Below are positions 33,133 to 44,302 of a stretch of DNA of 64,000 nt, one piece after another. The notes below the pieces were generated by a model that saw only the letters and a program-made list of their open reading frames with translations, searched no databases and was not told the origin of the DNA. Positions within the stretch are counted from its first letter, which is position 1. Each line of letters opens with the position of its first letter. The position numbers were made by a program, and so were the translations under genes. Source of the DNA: Torreya grandis (taxonomy: Eukaryota; Streptophyta; Pinopsida; Cupressales; Taxaceae); contig JARHVA010002427.1 in assembly GCA_037957365.1 (NCBI GenBank), forward strand, positions 248,001 through 312,000, read 5' to 3'.

Positions 33133-36100
33133 TGTCGATGCTTAAATATGTATCACAAGGTGCTTAGAGTGTTTAAGAAACACTTCTCATTTTAAAATTC
33201 AAAGAATTCAAAGCATGAGTTGCATTTTGTGATAATCCTATATCTATGATGGAATAGAGGTAGAACAAATGATTGTTTCACAATATTTATAATTTTTGGT
33301 GGTTGGGAGCCATTGTGGCCTACAAATATTTGCAAATAAGAAGATGATCTATGCTAATTAAGGTGAATTATGCTCAATTATAAGTTTAAAGCTGAACTAA
33401 GATGGATATATATAATGAAGTTTTAATCTAAAGTGAATTTGTTAAAAAAGAATCAAAAGGAAGGGTAGGGCAAAGATAAAATGTGTTCTTATTGATCTTC
33501 ATTCTAGGCATCATGAAAAATTTCAAATATCATCCAAGTATGTACTTAAAACCAATGTATGATACGAAACATCTTAAGCTTGAATCTTACCACACATTAG
33601 GCAAACTTCTAAGGAATGTGAAAAATAATTCAAATAAGAATCAAGATTAATTTAAATAATTGCCTCTATAATTAGATAGTTGATGCACATCTACAAATGC
33701 AAAGCAAATAAAATGAAGTAAACTAGACAACCTTTAGTTATCCTAGCATAAGCACAAGTTGAAATTTTTGCATTCAAAATTACACACTAAGAGTCTTCAA
33801 GAACTATTCAAATCTAGAGTTTAGAATATATAAACGAGAGAGAAACCATATAACAATTCACACAAACAAAATGAGACAATATTTTTAGAATTATCTACTT
33901 GCATTAGTTGCTTAAAGTTTACACTAGTTTTTAGCTCAAAAATCCCTCCTTTTTACAATTAACAATGTTCTTTTTATAAGATTCAAGGCATCATATTGAA
34001 AAGTTTCATCCAACTACATTTGTACAAGTGTATAGGATAGGTGTCCTTTTTGTTACATTATATAACAAATGACCTTTTCTTTTTAATAGACTAGTTTATA
34101 GACAATGTGCTCTTACAAATTGGACATGTCTATACAAAAGAATATCCTATTTCAAAACATTAAATAAAGTTGGTTATAAAAGGAATATTCTCAATTCATT
34201 AATTTATTAAGCACCTTTGTGGTTTTTATCCATTCTATCTAATGTTTCTGACTTTACTAATGTTTTTGACCTTGTCTATTAATAACTCAGTTAAACTTTG
34301 GGTCAGCTTCTAGATCAAAGTGTTCTTGCACATATGAAAATCCATCTCTCCTTGGTCTTGTCCTTTGCATCCTCAGTCTATAAAATCTTCTTTTTATAAT
34401 TTTTGATTATGTGGCACCTTTATTACACTTTCATGACATCTTGCTCAAAATTCATTAGTTTTAAGCCTCTTTGAAAAGTCCATATTTGTTTTTCACCATT
34501 AAATTAGCTTGCATAGATCAACGTGAATCATGGATCTTCATATTATTTTGATCCAACCAGATATTTTAAATTAGACATCCATGTGACCATATTTTAATGA
34601 TCATATGAATGTCATTGACAGACATATGATAATCAAATTTAAGCTCATCCATGGGGATCTTTGCTATCTTAAATTTGCCATCCATGTGATCTTTATTTGA
34701 CATCTACATGGATGTCATTAATGGTCACGTGACCTTCAATTTTAAGATCATCATCAAGGATCTTCACTATATTAAATTTGACATTCATGTGACCATAATT
34801 TAACATCCATGTGGATGTCATTAACAGGTGCATGACCATCAAATTCAAGCTCATCTTTGAGACTATCTACCAAGCTTACCACTTGTCATTTTCTAGTTTT
34901 CTCTATTCCTACATGTGCCACGCATTAACTACTTAGTGCTTCTACTCTTTGAACTGGGGGTTCAAGGTTATGCCACTTGACAATCTTGTAGGAGCTCGAA
35001 GCTTCATTTAAAATTATATGTTTATCTCACTCCATTTGATCTTGGTCCTCTACTTAAATGTGGGTCATTGATCCTACATTAAAAAATGAAAGTTAAGCTT
35101 TATATTTAGGATAAAAAGATTAATCTCATCTCTAAACATAATATACAAGACCTCATGAAATTAAAATAGACTCACCATAAAGACCTTGGACTATGGTTTT
35201 AAACATAGAATAAAATGGACCTCGCAAATAATTAAAGGGCCAAGCGTAATGATTTTAACGTAATCTTTTTAAGGTAGGCTAAACATAAAAAAGGGACCCT
35301 ACAAAATGTGAATTAGCATAAGGTCTTAACCTAAGGTTTCATTATATAAATAAATATGATGAAACTTTGGGATAGGGTCTTAGGCTAGTAATAAAAGTGA
35401 CCCTACAATTTTTATTAGACCATGTTAAGATAAAAGGGATCATGAATTATGAGATATGAAAAGGGACCAAGTATGAATTTTTAGCCTAAGGTTTGGTTGT
35501 GTTACAAAATATGACCAAGCCTTAGGATAAAAATTAAACTAAGTCTATGGCATTTAAATTGATTTAGATAATTTGTTTCATGATTTTAGCCTCAAGGGAA
35601 ATGTCTTAGACAAAATGTCTAAAACAATCCTCCCAAAGAGTCATTTGGTAGGGCCTTTGTCTAAGACAAAAGTCCTGAAAGGCACTTCTCATGGGGCAAA
35701 GGGAAATTTCAAAATTCTAAAGGATAATTGAGGACCATTTCAAAAATATTGAAGGGCAAGTCTGAAGATAAGGTACATCTTACAAAAATCTCAAAGGGTG
35801 CATCTAGAAGACAAAGTACCCCTTAAAAAAATCTTGAATGATAATTTCAAATAAGTCAAAGGGCATTCCCAAAAACCTAAAGGGTATGTGCCATTCACAA
35901 AATTCCCAAAGGATAATTTCATTAAAGCAAAGGTCACTTTAAAAAGAGTTGTGGATAATTTTCTGCAAGAAAGATGTTTTCAGCCTTTTGTGTTGGACAA
36001 AATGTCCAAAACAAATCTAGAAGGGTCACTTCAAGAAATAATAAGTATAAAACAAATATGCTAAATGGTAAGTACAAAGAGGCCAAAGGGAAATTTTTCA

Positions 36101-36894
36101 GGGAAAATACCTAATAGAATAAGTCCACAGGGAAATTATTTTAAACAAAATGTCTGAAATAATTGTCCCAACATAGATAAGTCCAAGGGAATATGCTAAT
36201 TGCATAAGTCCCAAAATAATTATTTAATAAAAACCCAAAAGTACTAGGACAAAGTATCCAAAATATAAACCCTAGAGGTTAATTCATTAGGGACAAAGCT
36301 TTGAAGGAAAAGCCCAAAAAGACATGTCTGAAACATAACAAAAGGACTTTACATTTAGACTTAGACCACATGAAAGATAGAAAAGTCCAAAATGGGGGCT
36401 CAAAAATAATAATAACTTAGCGTGGATGTTTAAACTAAGGTTTGGTCTTGTTGAAAAACATGACTAATCCTTAGGAAATAAAAATTAAACTAAGCCCTAG
36501 CATTATTTAAAATATACTCGTGTAAAAAGTTCTCACCAAAATCAAATCAAGTACTTAGATTGAGGGTTTAGTTATTAAAATATTAATCTAATAAACCAAA
36601 GTTTAGTAAAGAATCAAGTTAACACTAAAATCTGAAACCCAAACATTGTTCATTCCAAGTAGACTTGATTGGACCTACAACTTGAAACACAAAGATCCAA
36701 TGTTAGCACTTTAGATAAGGGCAAACCAGCACCATGAACAAATATGCTAACAAAACTACGTGTGGGTGATCTTAAAATAAAAATAATGTGCAAACATGTT
36801 AATGATACTCTGATCAAGTGAATTTTCTATTTCAAGGCATAAATTTGCACAAGGGTCCCCATGTTTCAAAAATGGGGGTATGTTGACCTCAATA
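33133..36894 (-). repeat. 3' LTR (left) of the 14.9-kb element
   Basis: 3,762 bp, aligned with 44,303-48,074 from (C/T)GATGC(T/C)TAAATATGTATCA to GGGGGTATGTTGACCTCAAT. It holds the 103-bp triplet repeats (units at 34,565, 34,669, 34,772), the CTAAGGTTT hairpins, and a Lys-codon-like AAAGG-rich block (35,600-36,350) of degenerate 50-70-bp repeats with ACAAAATGTCTGAAAC phrases. I could not find the expected polypurine tract beside its inner edge at 36,895. Confidence 0.93.
34565..34872. repeat. 103-bp triplet repeat in the left LTR
   Basis: Units start at TTAAATT(A/T)G in 34,565, 34,669 and 34,772, each with a GACATCCATGTG-like core and ending AAGCTCATC or AAGATCATC. The right LTR repeats this at 45,733, 45,836 and 45,939. 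Confidence 0.88.
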
Positions 36895-37940
36895 AATGGT
36901 GACTTCTGGGGGAAGTATAGTAATATGTTAGAATTTAGAGACTCTAATTCAAAAAAATAAATATATTACCTATTCCAATTGATCAATACCATTATCAAGA
37001 TTAGTTCATGGATTAAAATAAGTATTGTACCTATGGAGTTAGGATCAAACATCAAAACCTAATCATGTGTGTGTGTGCTTTGATTCCACTTATTATTTGT
37101 CATGGGATTTAGGGAAAAACTTCTAAATTTTATGCCTTTAATCATTAACATTTACTTATAACATGTTTGGATATTCATTAAGAGCTATGATTTAGCTCAG
37201 GGAAGGCTTGGGAATTTTTCTACTACTAGCCAAGCATCCATAACCCTAATAGAGATACCTTTGACTCCACTGAAGGCCTTGCTCCACTACCAACAAGGCA
37301 TCCATAGCCCTAGTGGAGATTACCAAAATCACCTTTTCTTGGAAAGCTTTTGATTTTGTAATAAGCTCTTATTTTTGTTTTTTTAGATCATTTTGGCTTT
37401 CTGACAAAAGTTAGGAACTAGGTCAGCTAGGTTTAGGGATTTGGTCAAATATTTGATCCTTAGACAATCACCTATGGTTGAAACCTTTATCCTAGGAAAG
37501 GATTTTTGTTAAGTGCAAGCATGACTATGTCTTAATAATTCAAGCTTTCATTGCATATGTGTAATTCTTCTTGAAAACAAGCTTAGATCAAAATAATGTT
37601 TAAGACCTTATGAAACAACCAATCTATCCATTAGTTCTTACAATTTTCTCTACCTATAACATTAAGCTTTATATTTTAGATCCATGATCAACAAATGTTA
37701 AGGAGTTATACCTGCATTCATGAACTATGGAGTTCCTATTTTTTGAACTTTGAGCTGAAATTTATCCAAAAGGACTTATTAGAAGCAAGGAACAACACAT
37801 GGAAATCAAACACATAAAAGAGAAAACAAAGAAATTAGAAAGAAAAATAAAATCAAATAAATATATATAAACAAGGGATAGAAAGGAAAGAATAGAAAGA
37901 AACTAATCTAGCCTACCTGTTGTAACTCTAACCATTCTTA
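36895..37940. other. Non-coding 3' internal region of the element
   Basis: Between the integrase end and the 3' LTR I see no reading frame. Two related blocks of about 75 bp (AGCCAAGCATCCATAACCCTA and ACCAACAAGGCATCCATAGC, at 37,227 and 37,291) form a short repeat. Confidence 0.5.
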
Positions 37941-37949
37941 CAATTCACT

Positions 37950-39200
37950 CCATAAAGACTCCAGGTGGGGCAGTAGAGAAGTAGTGCTTAAGGTACTACC
38001 CATTGGTGGTCAGCATGAACTCTATTCCGTATAATTCTTTTAGCTTGAAGGTGTTATCTCCAAGTATTTCAGCAATCTGATAGGGACCTATCCACAAAGG
38101 TGTGTATTTTCTATGTTTACACTTGGGTTTGGATGCCTTATCCTAAAGGAGAACCAAATCTCCTTGCCTAAACACCTTTATGTTTGATCACTGATCAAAC
38201 CAACTATTCACCATGGTTTGGTGTCTACTAAAGTTGGTCAAATCCTCTTCTCTAACATCTTATATTTGAATAATGTTTAGTAGCCTTGAATTTTCCAATT
38301 CCTGATCATCTTCCATGTACTCTTGCATGAACTGGTATGTTGGCAGCTTGAGTGTAATGGGGAATATGGGCTCTTGGTCATATATTATTAATAAGGTTGA
38401 TGCTTTGAGAGCCTACTTAACTCTTTTTATATCTACCCATAGGGCATATTTTAGTAACTTATGTCAAGTTATAGGTTTGTATGTTATAGGCTTATTTATT
38501 GCTTTCACCAAGTTCTTATTAGTTGATTCAGATACACCATTACCTTGAGGATAATGGTTGGATGAGAAATTGAAAATGATATTATTATCATATGTGCATT
38601 TGGTCATCTCAATGGATATAAAAGCTAATCCATTATCACATACTAGAGAGATCAGTGTTTCAAGCTTGGTACATATGTTTTTCTTCTAGAAAGGTGATAA
38701 CTTCTTCGATCTTGCACTGCTTAGTGGTCATTGCCTCAGTCCATCTGGTGTAGTAGTCAGTAGAAATTAAAATGTATTTGTAACCTTTTGATGAATTTTG
38801 GTTGATTACCCCCATGAAATATAGTCCCCACTAAGCAAAAGGTTTATCTATCATAAATGGTTGTAGTGCCCATGCCACCTTAGCTCTTTTGTGCTGAAGA
38901 CTTGACATGAATGGCACTTCCTTACATGCTTATGGGCATCCCTAAAGATTTTGGGTTATTAGTAACTAGATCTAAGTATTTTATGATTTGTTGTCCTTCT
39001 AGATGAATGTCCACTTCCCAACTTCTCATGAAAAGTGATCATGATTTTAGTTGTTTCTTCTTTGGATACACACCTCAAGTAAACACTTTTAAAGTTTTTT
39101 TGGTACAGTGCTCCATCTTTAATTACGTAGTGGGCTACCTTAAGTCTTATGGATCCTCTTTACTTCTTGGTTAACCCTGTAGGATAAGTACCATTGATTA
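37950..39200 (-). pseudogene. Integrase of the 14.9-kb element
   Basis: Minus-strand reading, several frames. The zinc domain shows HKHVRKCHSCQVFSTKEL near 38,900. The core shows GDYISWG (first Asp of the triad in the GxDx(I)G box), LVCDNGLAFISIEMTKC near 38,630 (second Asp) and NGVSESTNKNLVKAI near 38,540 (Glu). The C-terminal part has GPYQIAEILGDNTFKLKEL (38,080-38,020), the usual GPY/F module. It would insert the cDNA into the genome. All three catalytic acids can still be read, but stops and frameshifts separate them. Confidence 0.85.
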
Positions 39201-39389
39201 GTATATGAATAATAAGATCATACCAATCATTGGACTAAAAACTTTATTGTTCAACCTACATGACACTTAGCTTGGGTTTAGCATTGGCACTCAATTGAAT
39301 TAGACATTGGCACCTTACCAATTTTTTATTATTTATTTTAGTGTCATATTCTTGAACCACACACATCCACTTATGTCTCCTTTCTCCTA

Positions 39390-39960
39390 GTTCATTCTAA
39401 CTTAGCATGATCTTGGTGGTAGGGTCTAGTAAGATGATATGCACCTTATTCCTAAGAATGTAGTGACTAAATTTATTCACCACCTTAACTAATGCACATG
39501 CTTTTTTATCAATTAAATAATAATTTAACTTAGCATTCTTAAATTTTGTGCTCATGAAAGCAATTGGATGATCACATCCATCAATTTTATGAGTTAAAAA
39601 TATTGTAATAGCATGATCAAAAGCAAAGGAATAAAGGTAAAAATACTTGGAGAAATATGGACTTATCAAGACTGAAGCTTGTCCAATTGCTTCTTTGATG
39701 TCCATAAAAGCCTTCTTGGTTTCCTTGTTCCAAGTGATTTTGGCATCTTTCTTTATCATATCATTCAATGTCTTGAAAATTTCTACAAAGCCAGAAATAA
39801 ACTTTTTTACAAAATTAATTTTGCCGAATAATGATTTCAGTTCTTTCCTACTAATAAGAGGCTTTATTTTTGATATAGCATTTACTCTAGCTGAGTCTAT
39901 AGATATTCCTTCCTTAGTGATAACATGCCCTAATATTTTTCCCTCGATAACATAGAAAAT
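39390..39960 (-). pseudogene. RT connection and Ty3-type RNase H
   Basis: Open for 123 codons (39,768-39,397), in frame with sequence upstream to about 39,960. The connection reads KILGHVITKEGISIDSARVN and ELKSLFGKINFVKKFISGFV. RNase H follows with WNKETKKAFMDIKEAI, then FDHAITIFLTHKIDG, PIAFMSTKFKNAKLNYYLID and KFSHYILRNKVHIILLD. The first catalytic Asp is in FDH instead of the usual ASD. This is the standard Ty3 RNase H, separate from the second one upstream of RT. It would remove the RNA strand during cDNA synthesis. Confidence 0.88.
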
Positions 39961-40014
39961 ACTTTTATTTAGGTTGAGACAAATCCCATACCTTTTGTAC
40001 TTTTCAAATACCTA

Positions 40015-40770
40015 CTATAAATGCATGATGTGGTCCTCCTTATTCTTAAAAAAGATAGTCATATCATCCACGTATATAATAATGCATTTACCTATCATAC
40101 ATTGTAAAGCATGATCCATGGCCCTTTGGAACATTACCCCTATATTGATTAGCCCAAATGGCATCCTTTTGTAAGCAAACATGCCCCACTTGGTAGTAAA
40201 AGCAGTCTTCATCCTATCTTCTTGATTTAATCGCAATTGGTTATACCCTGAAAATCCATCAAGAAAAGACATCATAGTAGAACTAGAAATTATTTGTATA
40301 ACTTGGTCTAAAGAAAGCAAAGGATAATTGTCTTTTTTAGATGATTTATTTAGATTCTTAAAATCAATGCATAGTCTTATTTCATCATTCTTTTTCCTAT
40401 TGGCACCAAATTAGAAACCTAGGTAGAGTGCCTAATGGGAAATATAATCTTGGCATCTAATAATTTTTTAACTTCTTTAAAAATCATAGGTTTTAAAATA
40501 GGGTTGAAAGGCCTCTACTTTTGTCTGAAAGGTTTGTAGTTTTCCTTCAAAGGTATGGTATGGGTGATGACTCTTGCATCAAAAATCTTCAAATCATCAT
40601 AAAACCATGCTATTATGTCTTTATAGTTTGTCATCAAGTCTTTGTATTTTTCATTTTCAATGCTCGTACATTTTGTTCCAATATTAACTAGATGAGGTTG
40701 ATCTTGAGGTCCAAGATCAACTAACTTGTAATTTTTCCCATAGGCCTTAGGTATTTTCATGTTTCAGCTA
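40015..40770 (-). pseudogene. Reverse transcriptase of the 14.9-kb element
   Basis: The open block 40,760-40,515 carries the pre-RT linker (YKDIIAWFYDDLKIFDARVI, then HTIPLKENYKPFRQK). Block 40,320-40,015 carries the palm: MMSFLDGFSGYNQLRLNQED (motif A Asp), KTAFTTKWGMFAYKRMPFGL, and IIIYVDDMTIFFKNKEDHIM with an intact YVDD box. Between them (40,500-40,330) the fingers are readable in broken frame (LCIDFKNLNK-like, then YPLLSLDQVIQ). It converts element RNA to DNA. This is the best-preserved catalytic block in the window. Confidence 0.92.
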
Positions 40771-40779
40771 GTTTATCTT

Positions 40780-41599
40780 GATCAAATATCCTTTCCAAGG
40801 AAATCATGCCTTTTAGGATTTTATTATTACTTATTTGAATGACTTTGTTATCAATTCTACCATCTGGTTCAAGAGTATTCTCATTGGCCTCATCTATGAC
40901 ATGGGCCTAAAATACTCTCAAGTTAGTCATGAAATCTAGGATCTATTGGTCATCATTAAAAACCTATAGATGGTTTATGTTATCTAGGATCAAAGGGCAT
41001 GGAACATCCTCAATGCTAAAGTTTTGAGACTCATGGTTTGGCATAAGATTGGTTGCAACAAAGGTAAGCTTATTAGTATCCTTGTTCTCCTCCCTAAGGA
41101 TGGAAACAATGTTGAATGCATCAAAAGATTCTAGTAAATCCCAGACTCTAAACTTATATCTCTTGAGATATGATAATTTACACTTGTATTTACTACTCAC
41201 CTGATTGACCATAAGTTCTGAGTCACCATGAACCAAAATTTATTTAACCTTATGCTTAATGGAAAATAGAAATCCTAGAATCAAATCTTCATAATCTACA
41301 AGATTATTTGTGCAAGGAAATTGAAGTCTATAAGAAGCTTTTAGTTCTTTCCAAATAAGATTGGTTAGAAAAAATCCTACTCCAGTTCTAGACTTACACC
41401 TAGCACCATCAAAATGTAATTTCCAAATTCTAGGTAAAGCATGAGAAGTCTTATAAATACGTACCTTAGAAGTCTCAAGATTATACACTCCTAATTCAGA
41501 ATCAATCATGTTCATCTCATCAGATTCTAACATGTTAACCCTTTCATTCATAGCATTATATTTTTTGATCATATGCTTCATCTGAGGTTCTCTTTCCAT
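40780..41599 (-). pseudogene. Archaeal-type RNase H (aRH) between protease and RT
   Basis: Two adjacent open blocks (41,599-41,240 and 41,236-40,964). The RNase H fold reads WKLHFDGARCKSRTGVGFFL (catalytic Asp), then FPCTNNLVDYEDLILGFLFS where the family has NN.AEYEAL (Glu became Asp), and MVHGDSELMVNQVSSKYKCK (Asp present). The last site reads NKDTNKLTFVA where ADxL is expected (Asp lost). A tail ends near 40,780. In Tat/Ogre-type plant elements a second RNase H of this type is usually reported after the Ty3 RNase H; here it clearly precedes RT. Two catalytic positions are altered, so activity is unlikely in this copy. Confidence 0.88.
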
Positions 41600-41629
41600 T
41601 ATAATCTAATTTGGGACCCCTTTCCATGA

Positions 41630-41990
41630 CAACCATAAATGTGAACAATTAGTGGGCATATATCCATTTGGGGCCTTTATCCATTCTCTACTTAATAGTA
41701 TCCCATAAGCATCAGGAATGTCCACCACCTAGATTTTAATAAATTACTAGACCCTTGGCTCAAAGGCAAGCTACATATGAACATTTAATAATTCCTCAAT
41801 TACTTTGACTCTAGACTTATCTAATTGAGTACCAACTCTATCAAATTTAATAGGAGTCAAGCTAAGTTATTTATAAATACCTATTGGCATGATGTTTGTG
41901 GATGCACCAGAATCTAATAAATAATTATGTAAATTTTTACCAAACATTCTGACAGTAAGTAGGAAAGGTGAGGATTATATCTTATCTTTA
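41630..41990 (-). pseudogene. Aspartic protease of the 14.9-kb element
   Basis: Minus-strand reading near 41,930: NYLLDSGASTNIMPIGIYK, with the active-site D-S-G-A and the NxMP that follows it in this group. The distal half is KVIEELLNVHM, then VVDIPDAYGILLSREWIKA (near 41,700), the family's flap and C-terminal signature. It would cut the gag-pol polyprotein. It runs directly toward the aRH frame, with only a short linker at about 41,600. Confidence 0.85.
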
Positions 41991-42079
41991 TACATAACAA
42001 TATTAGCATTATCAATTTTGGGTGGCATACCAAGATTTTTAGACAAGGACTCCAACAACAAGTCTCTTTGGTCAGTGAT

Positions 42080-42840
42080 CTATGTCAACTCATGAAATGT
42101 AATGTTATCCTTAATTTTATTCATGTCTTTCATAATATTATACCCAATTCTATTATAAGAAATATATGCATTAGTACTATGCTTATAAGTAATCCCCTTT
42201 AGAATCTTTGGGTTATTATCTGAGGTAGTATCCAGAAGAGTGTCAAAGTTGTTTGGATGTGTCAAAGTTAGGGGATGTTTATGTTCCCTATTTCGTAGAG
42301 GATATGTCTTCTTAAATAACTATTGAAAAACATGGACTTCTTTAGGAATATCATCAGGTTCATTATCTTTTTAGAAATAGAATTCGAATGTCTCCACCAT
42401 GAAGGCTTGGTCAGCAATTTTAGATCCTAATGTACCTACACCATTATATTTGTTAGGAACCACTTCAAATGTATCCAACTCTTCTTAAAAGACCTCAAAA
42501 GCTTTATAGAATTCAATGTAATCTATCTCACCATGTCTAGAAGTGCAATGTAATCTATAATAATCAAGTAAAGTAATATCAATAAGATTATATCCATTAT
42601 TTTCTTATTAGCAGATGACTCATTATTATTATTTTTGTTGTAATTATCATTATAGAATTTGTTAATGGTCCTATTGAATATTTGGAAATAAAATTTCCTA
42701 CCCGATCTTTCTTCAATATTACCAACTTATTTTTGTAGCTAAAGAAAATTAGTTCTTAAATTTTAGACCATATTTAAAATAGAGTCATTTTCATTTTTGG
42801 GAGTCTCAAAGTTATGAACTTGATTATTATTAGTACCCAT
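42080..42840 (-). other. Gag-protease linker, low-complexity, decayed
   Basis: Broken minus-strand frames with Asn/Lys-rich stretches (FYNDNYNKNNNNESSANK near 42,640). No zinc knuckle is evident. Confidence 0.5.
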
Positions 42841-42849
42841 GGTTGGTTC

Positions 42850-43800
42850 CAAGGCCTTTTGATCACTAGGGTTAAATCCATTTACAACAGTGTTCAATAA
42901 TCTCAAGTTCTAGGTAGGATGAGCATGACTTAAGGGTAATTGGTTCAAAGTTGGGATTTGGTTCAAAGTAGGTATGTTCTAATTCTTATTGGGGAAGACA
43001 TTTAGGATAGGAAAATGTGGGTTGACATTGGGAATAGAATAAGCCATCTGACCTTGGGGTTGCATCTAGTCATTAATAATCATAGCCTTGGCATAAGCTA
43101 AAGCTAATGTGTTCATGGGTCCAATAGTTCTCTTTATAAATAAAAAAGTCATAGGATCTAAGGCATCCTTATAGATTTCTAAGGCTAAATCATCATCTGG
43201 TCTATAAGGAGCTATAGTCCTAATAAACATATTTTATAACCTAGCATTGAAATCTCTTATGGTTTTATTTGCATCCCTTTTTACTATGGTGAATTACAGT
43301 TACAAGACATAAAGACTGATAATTTTACCAAACTGGTCAATGAAGACATTGTTAAAATCAACCCATCTTGTAATGTAATTTTTAGGGAGATTTAAACCAT
43401 TTGTATGTATCATCTTTAAAATTTAAAGTAAACAATCTAAATGCTACATCTTTATGAGTGACATTTAACAATCTCAAAGCAGCTTTGAATGACTTAATAT
43501 GCTCCTCAGTCATTATAATGCCATTAGGACTAAATATTGGCAAATATTTATCAGGGTTATGGAGGTCATGTACCACACCTAGCACATTGATATAAAAGCC
43601 ACCTAGCCAAGCCATACCTTGATTGGGGTTGAATATGTGAGTACCCTAGATTGGTGAATTTGGAAAAGACTTTGAAACTATATGCTTACATTTATCCTGC
43701 CTAGATCTTTTATGGACTTCTAATTCAAGCAGAGGTTCCCTAGTCTCTAAACATGACCTTCTTCTAATTATTATCAATTCCAACTTGAGAATTTTAAATC
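42850..43800 (-). pseudogene. gag of the 14.9-kb element
   Basis: Open for 77 codons at 43,615-43,382 and readable upstream to about 43,800 (KRSRQDKCKHIVSKSFPNSP). The retrotransposon gag domain shows LRLLNVTHKDVAFRLFTLNF, DDTYKWFKSPKNYITRWVDF and FNARLXNMFIRTIAPYRPDD (X = stop), matching A..WF..L....I.SW..F and DFN.R. The C-terminal part is Pro/Asn-rich (NQIPTLNQLPLSHAHPT). It would form the particle shell. The start codon cannot be fixed. Confidence 0.85.
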
Positions 43801-44274
43801 TTATTTTAAATATGATGTGTCAATCCTATCTTTGTAGAGAATGATGATTAGAAATGAACATTAAGCAAATTTTGCAAAGATTCATATAAAGGATGATAAA
43901 GGATGGCAATCTTTAATCAATTCAACTCAAACATGTATCCAAATATGTAATCAAGATTGACCTTTACATGTTTTAAGCTCAAATTAACTCAATTGTGTAA
44001 AGGATCTAAAAATCTCTGATCAAAATAGCTATTACTAACCTCAAACCTATTGGGTTCATAATTCTAAAGCTATCTTTACCATAATTAAACATATGTCTTC
44101 AAAGAATGTTAATCTTTGTCTAAATAGGCATAAAGACTGATCTAAAACTGTGAAGATCACCAACCTTTACATAATTATGCTAACAGAAACATAAATATGC
44201 AAAGATTAAAGTGATATTTAAACATAATTCACAAAAACCAACAAAGATACTACAAATCTACAATGAATTTATCC

Positions 44275-44302
44275 CTCCTTCTAGTGCCAGCAAAGCTTGC
44301 CC
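44275..44302 (-). other. Candidate primer binding site of the 14.9-kb element
   Basis: The minus strand next to the 5' LTR reads GGGCAAGCTTTGCTGGCACT. The TTGCTGGCACT part resembles the TGGCGCC-type site of Tat-like elements, about 13 bases after the LTR edge. Decay prevents naming a tRNA. Confidence 0.4.

Noticed and set aside
36895..36930. Polypurine tract of the 14.9-kb element next to the left LTR
   Set aside because: The minus strand there is CTTCCCCCAGAAGTCACCATT, not purine-rich. No acceptable tract was found, so none is annotated.
39647..39955. Plus-strand frame of 102 codons
   Set aside because: Lies exactly opposite the RT connection/RNase H coding frame on the minus strand.
40780..41599. 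A host RNase H gene captured by chance next to the element
   Set aside because: The frame is continuous in direction with the protease before and RT after, within one LTR pair, and matches the retroelement-borne aRH type.
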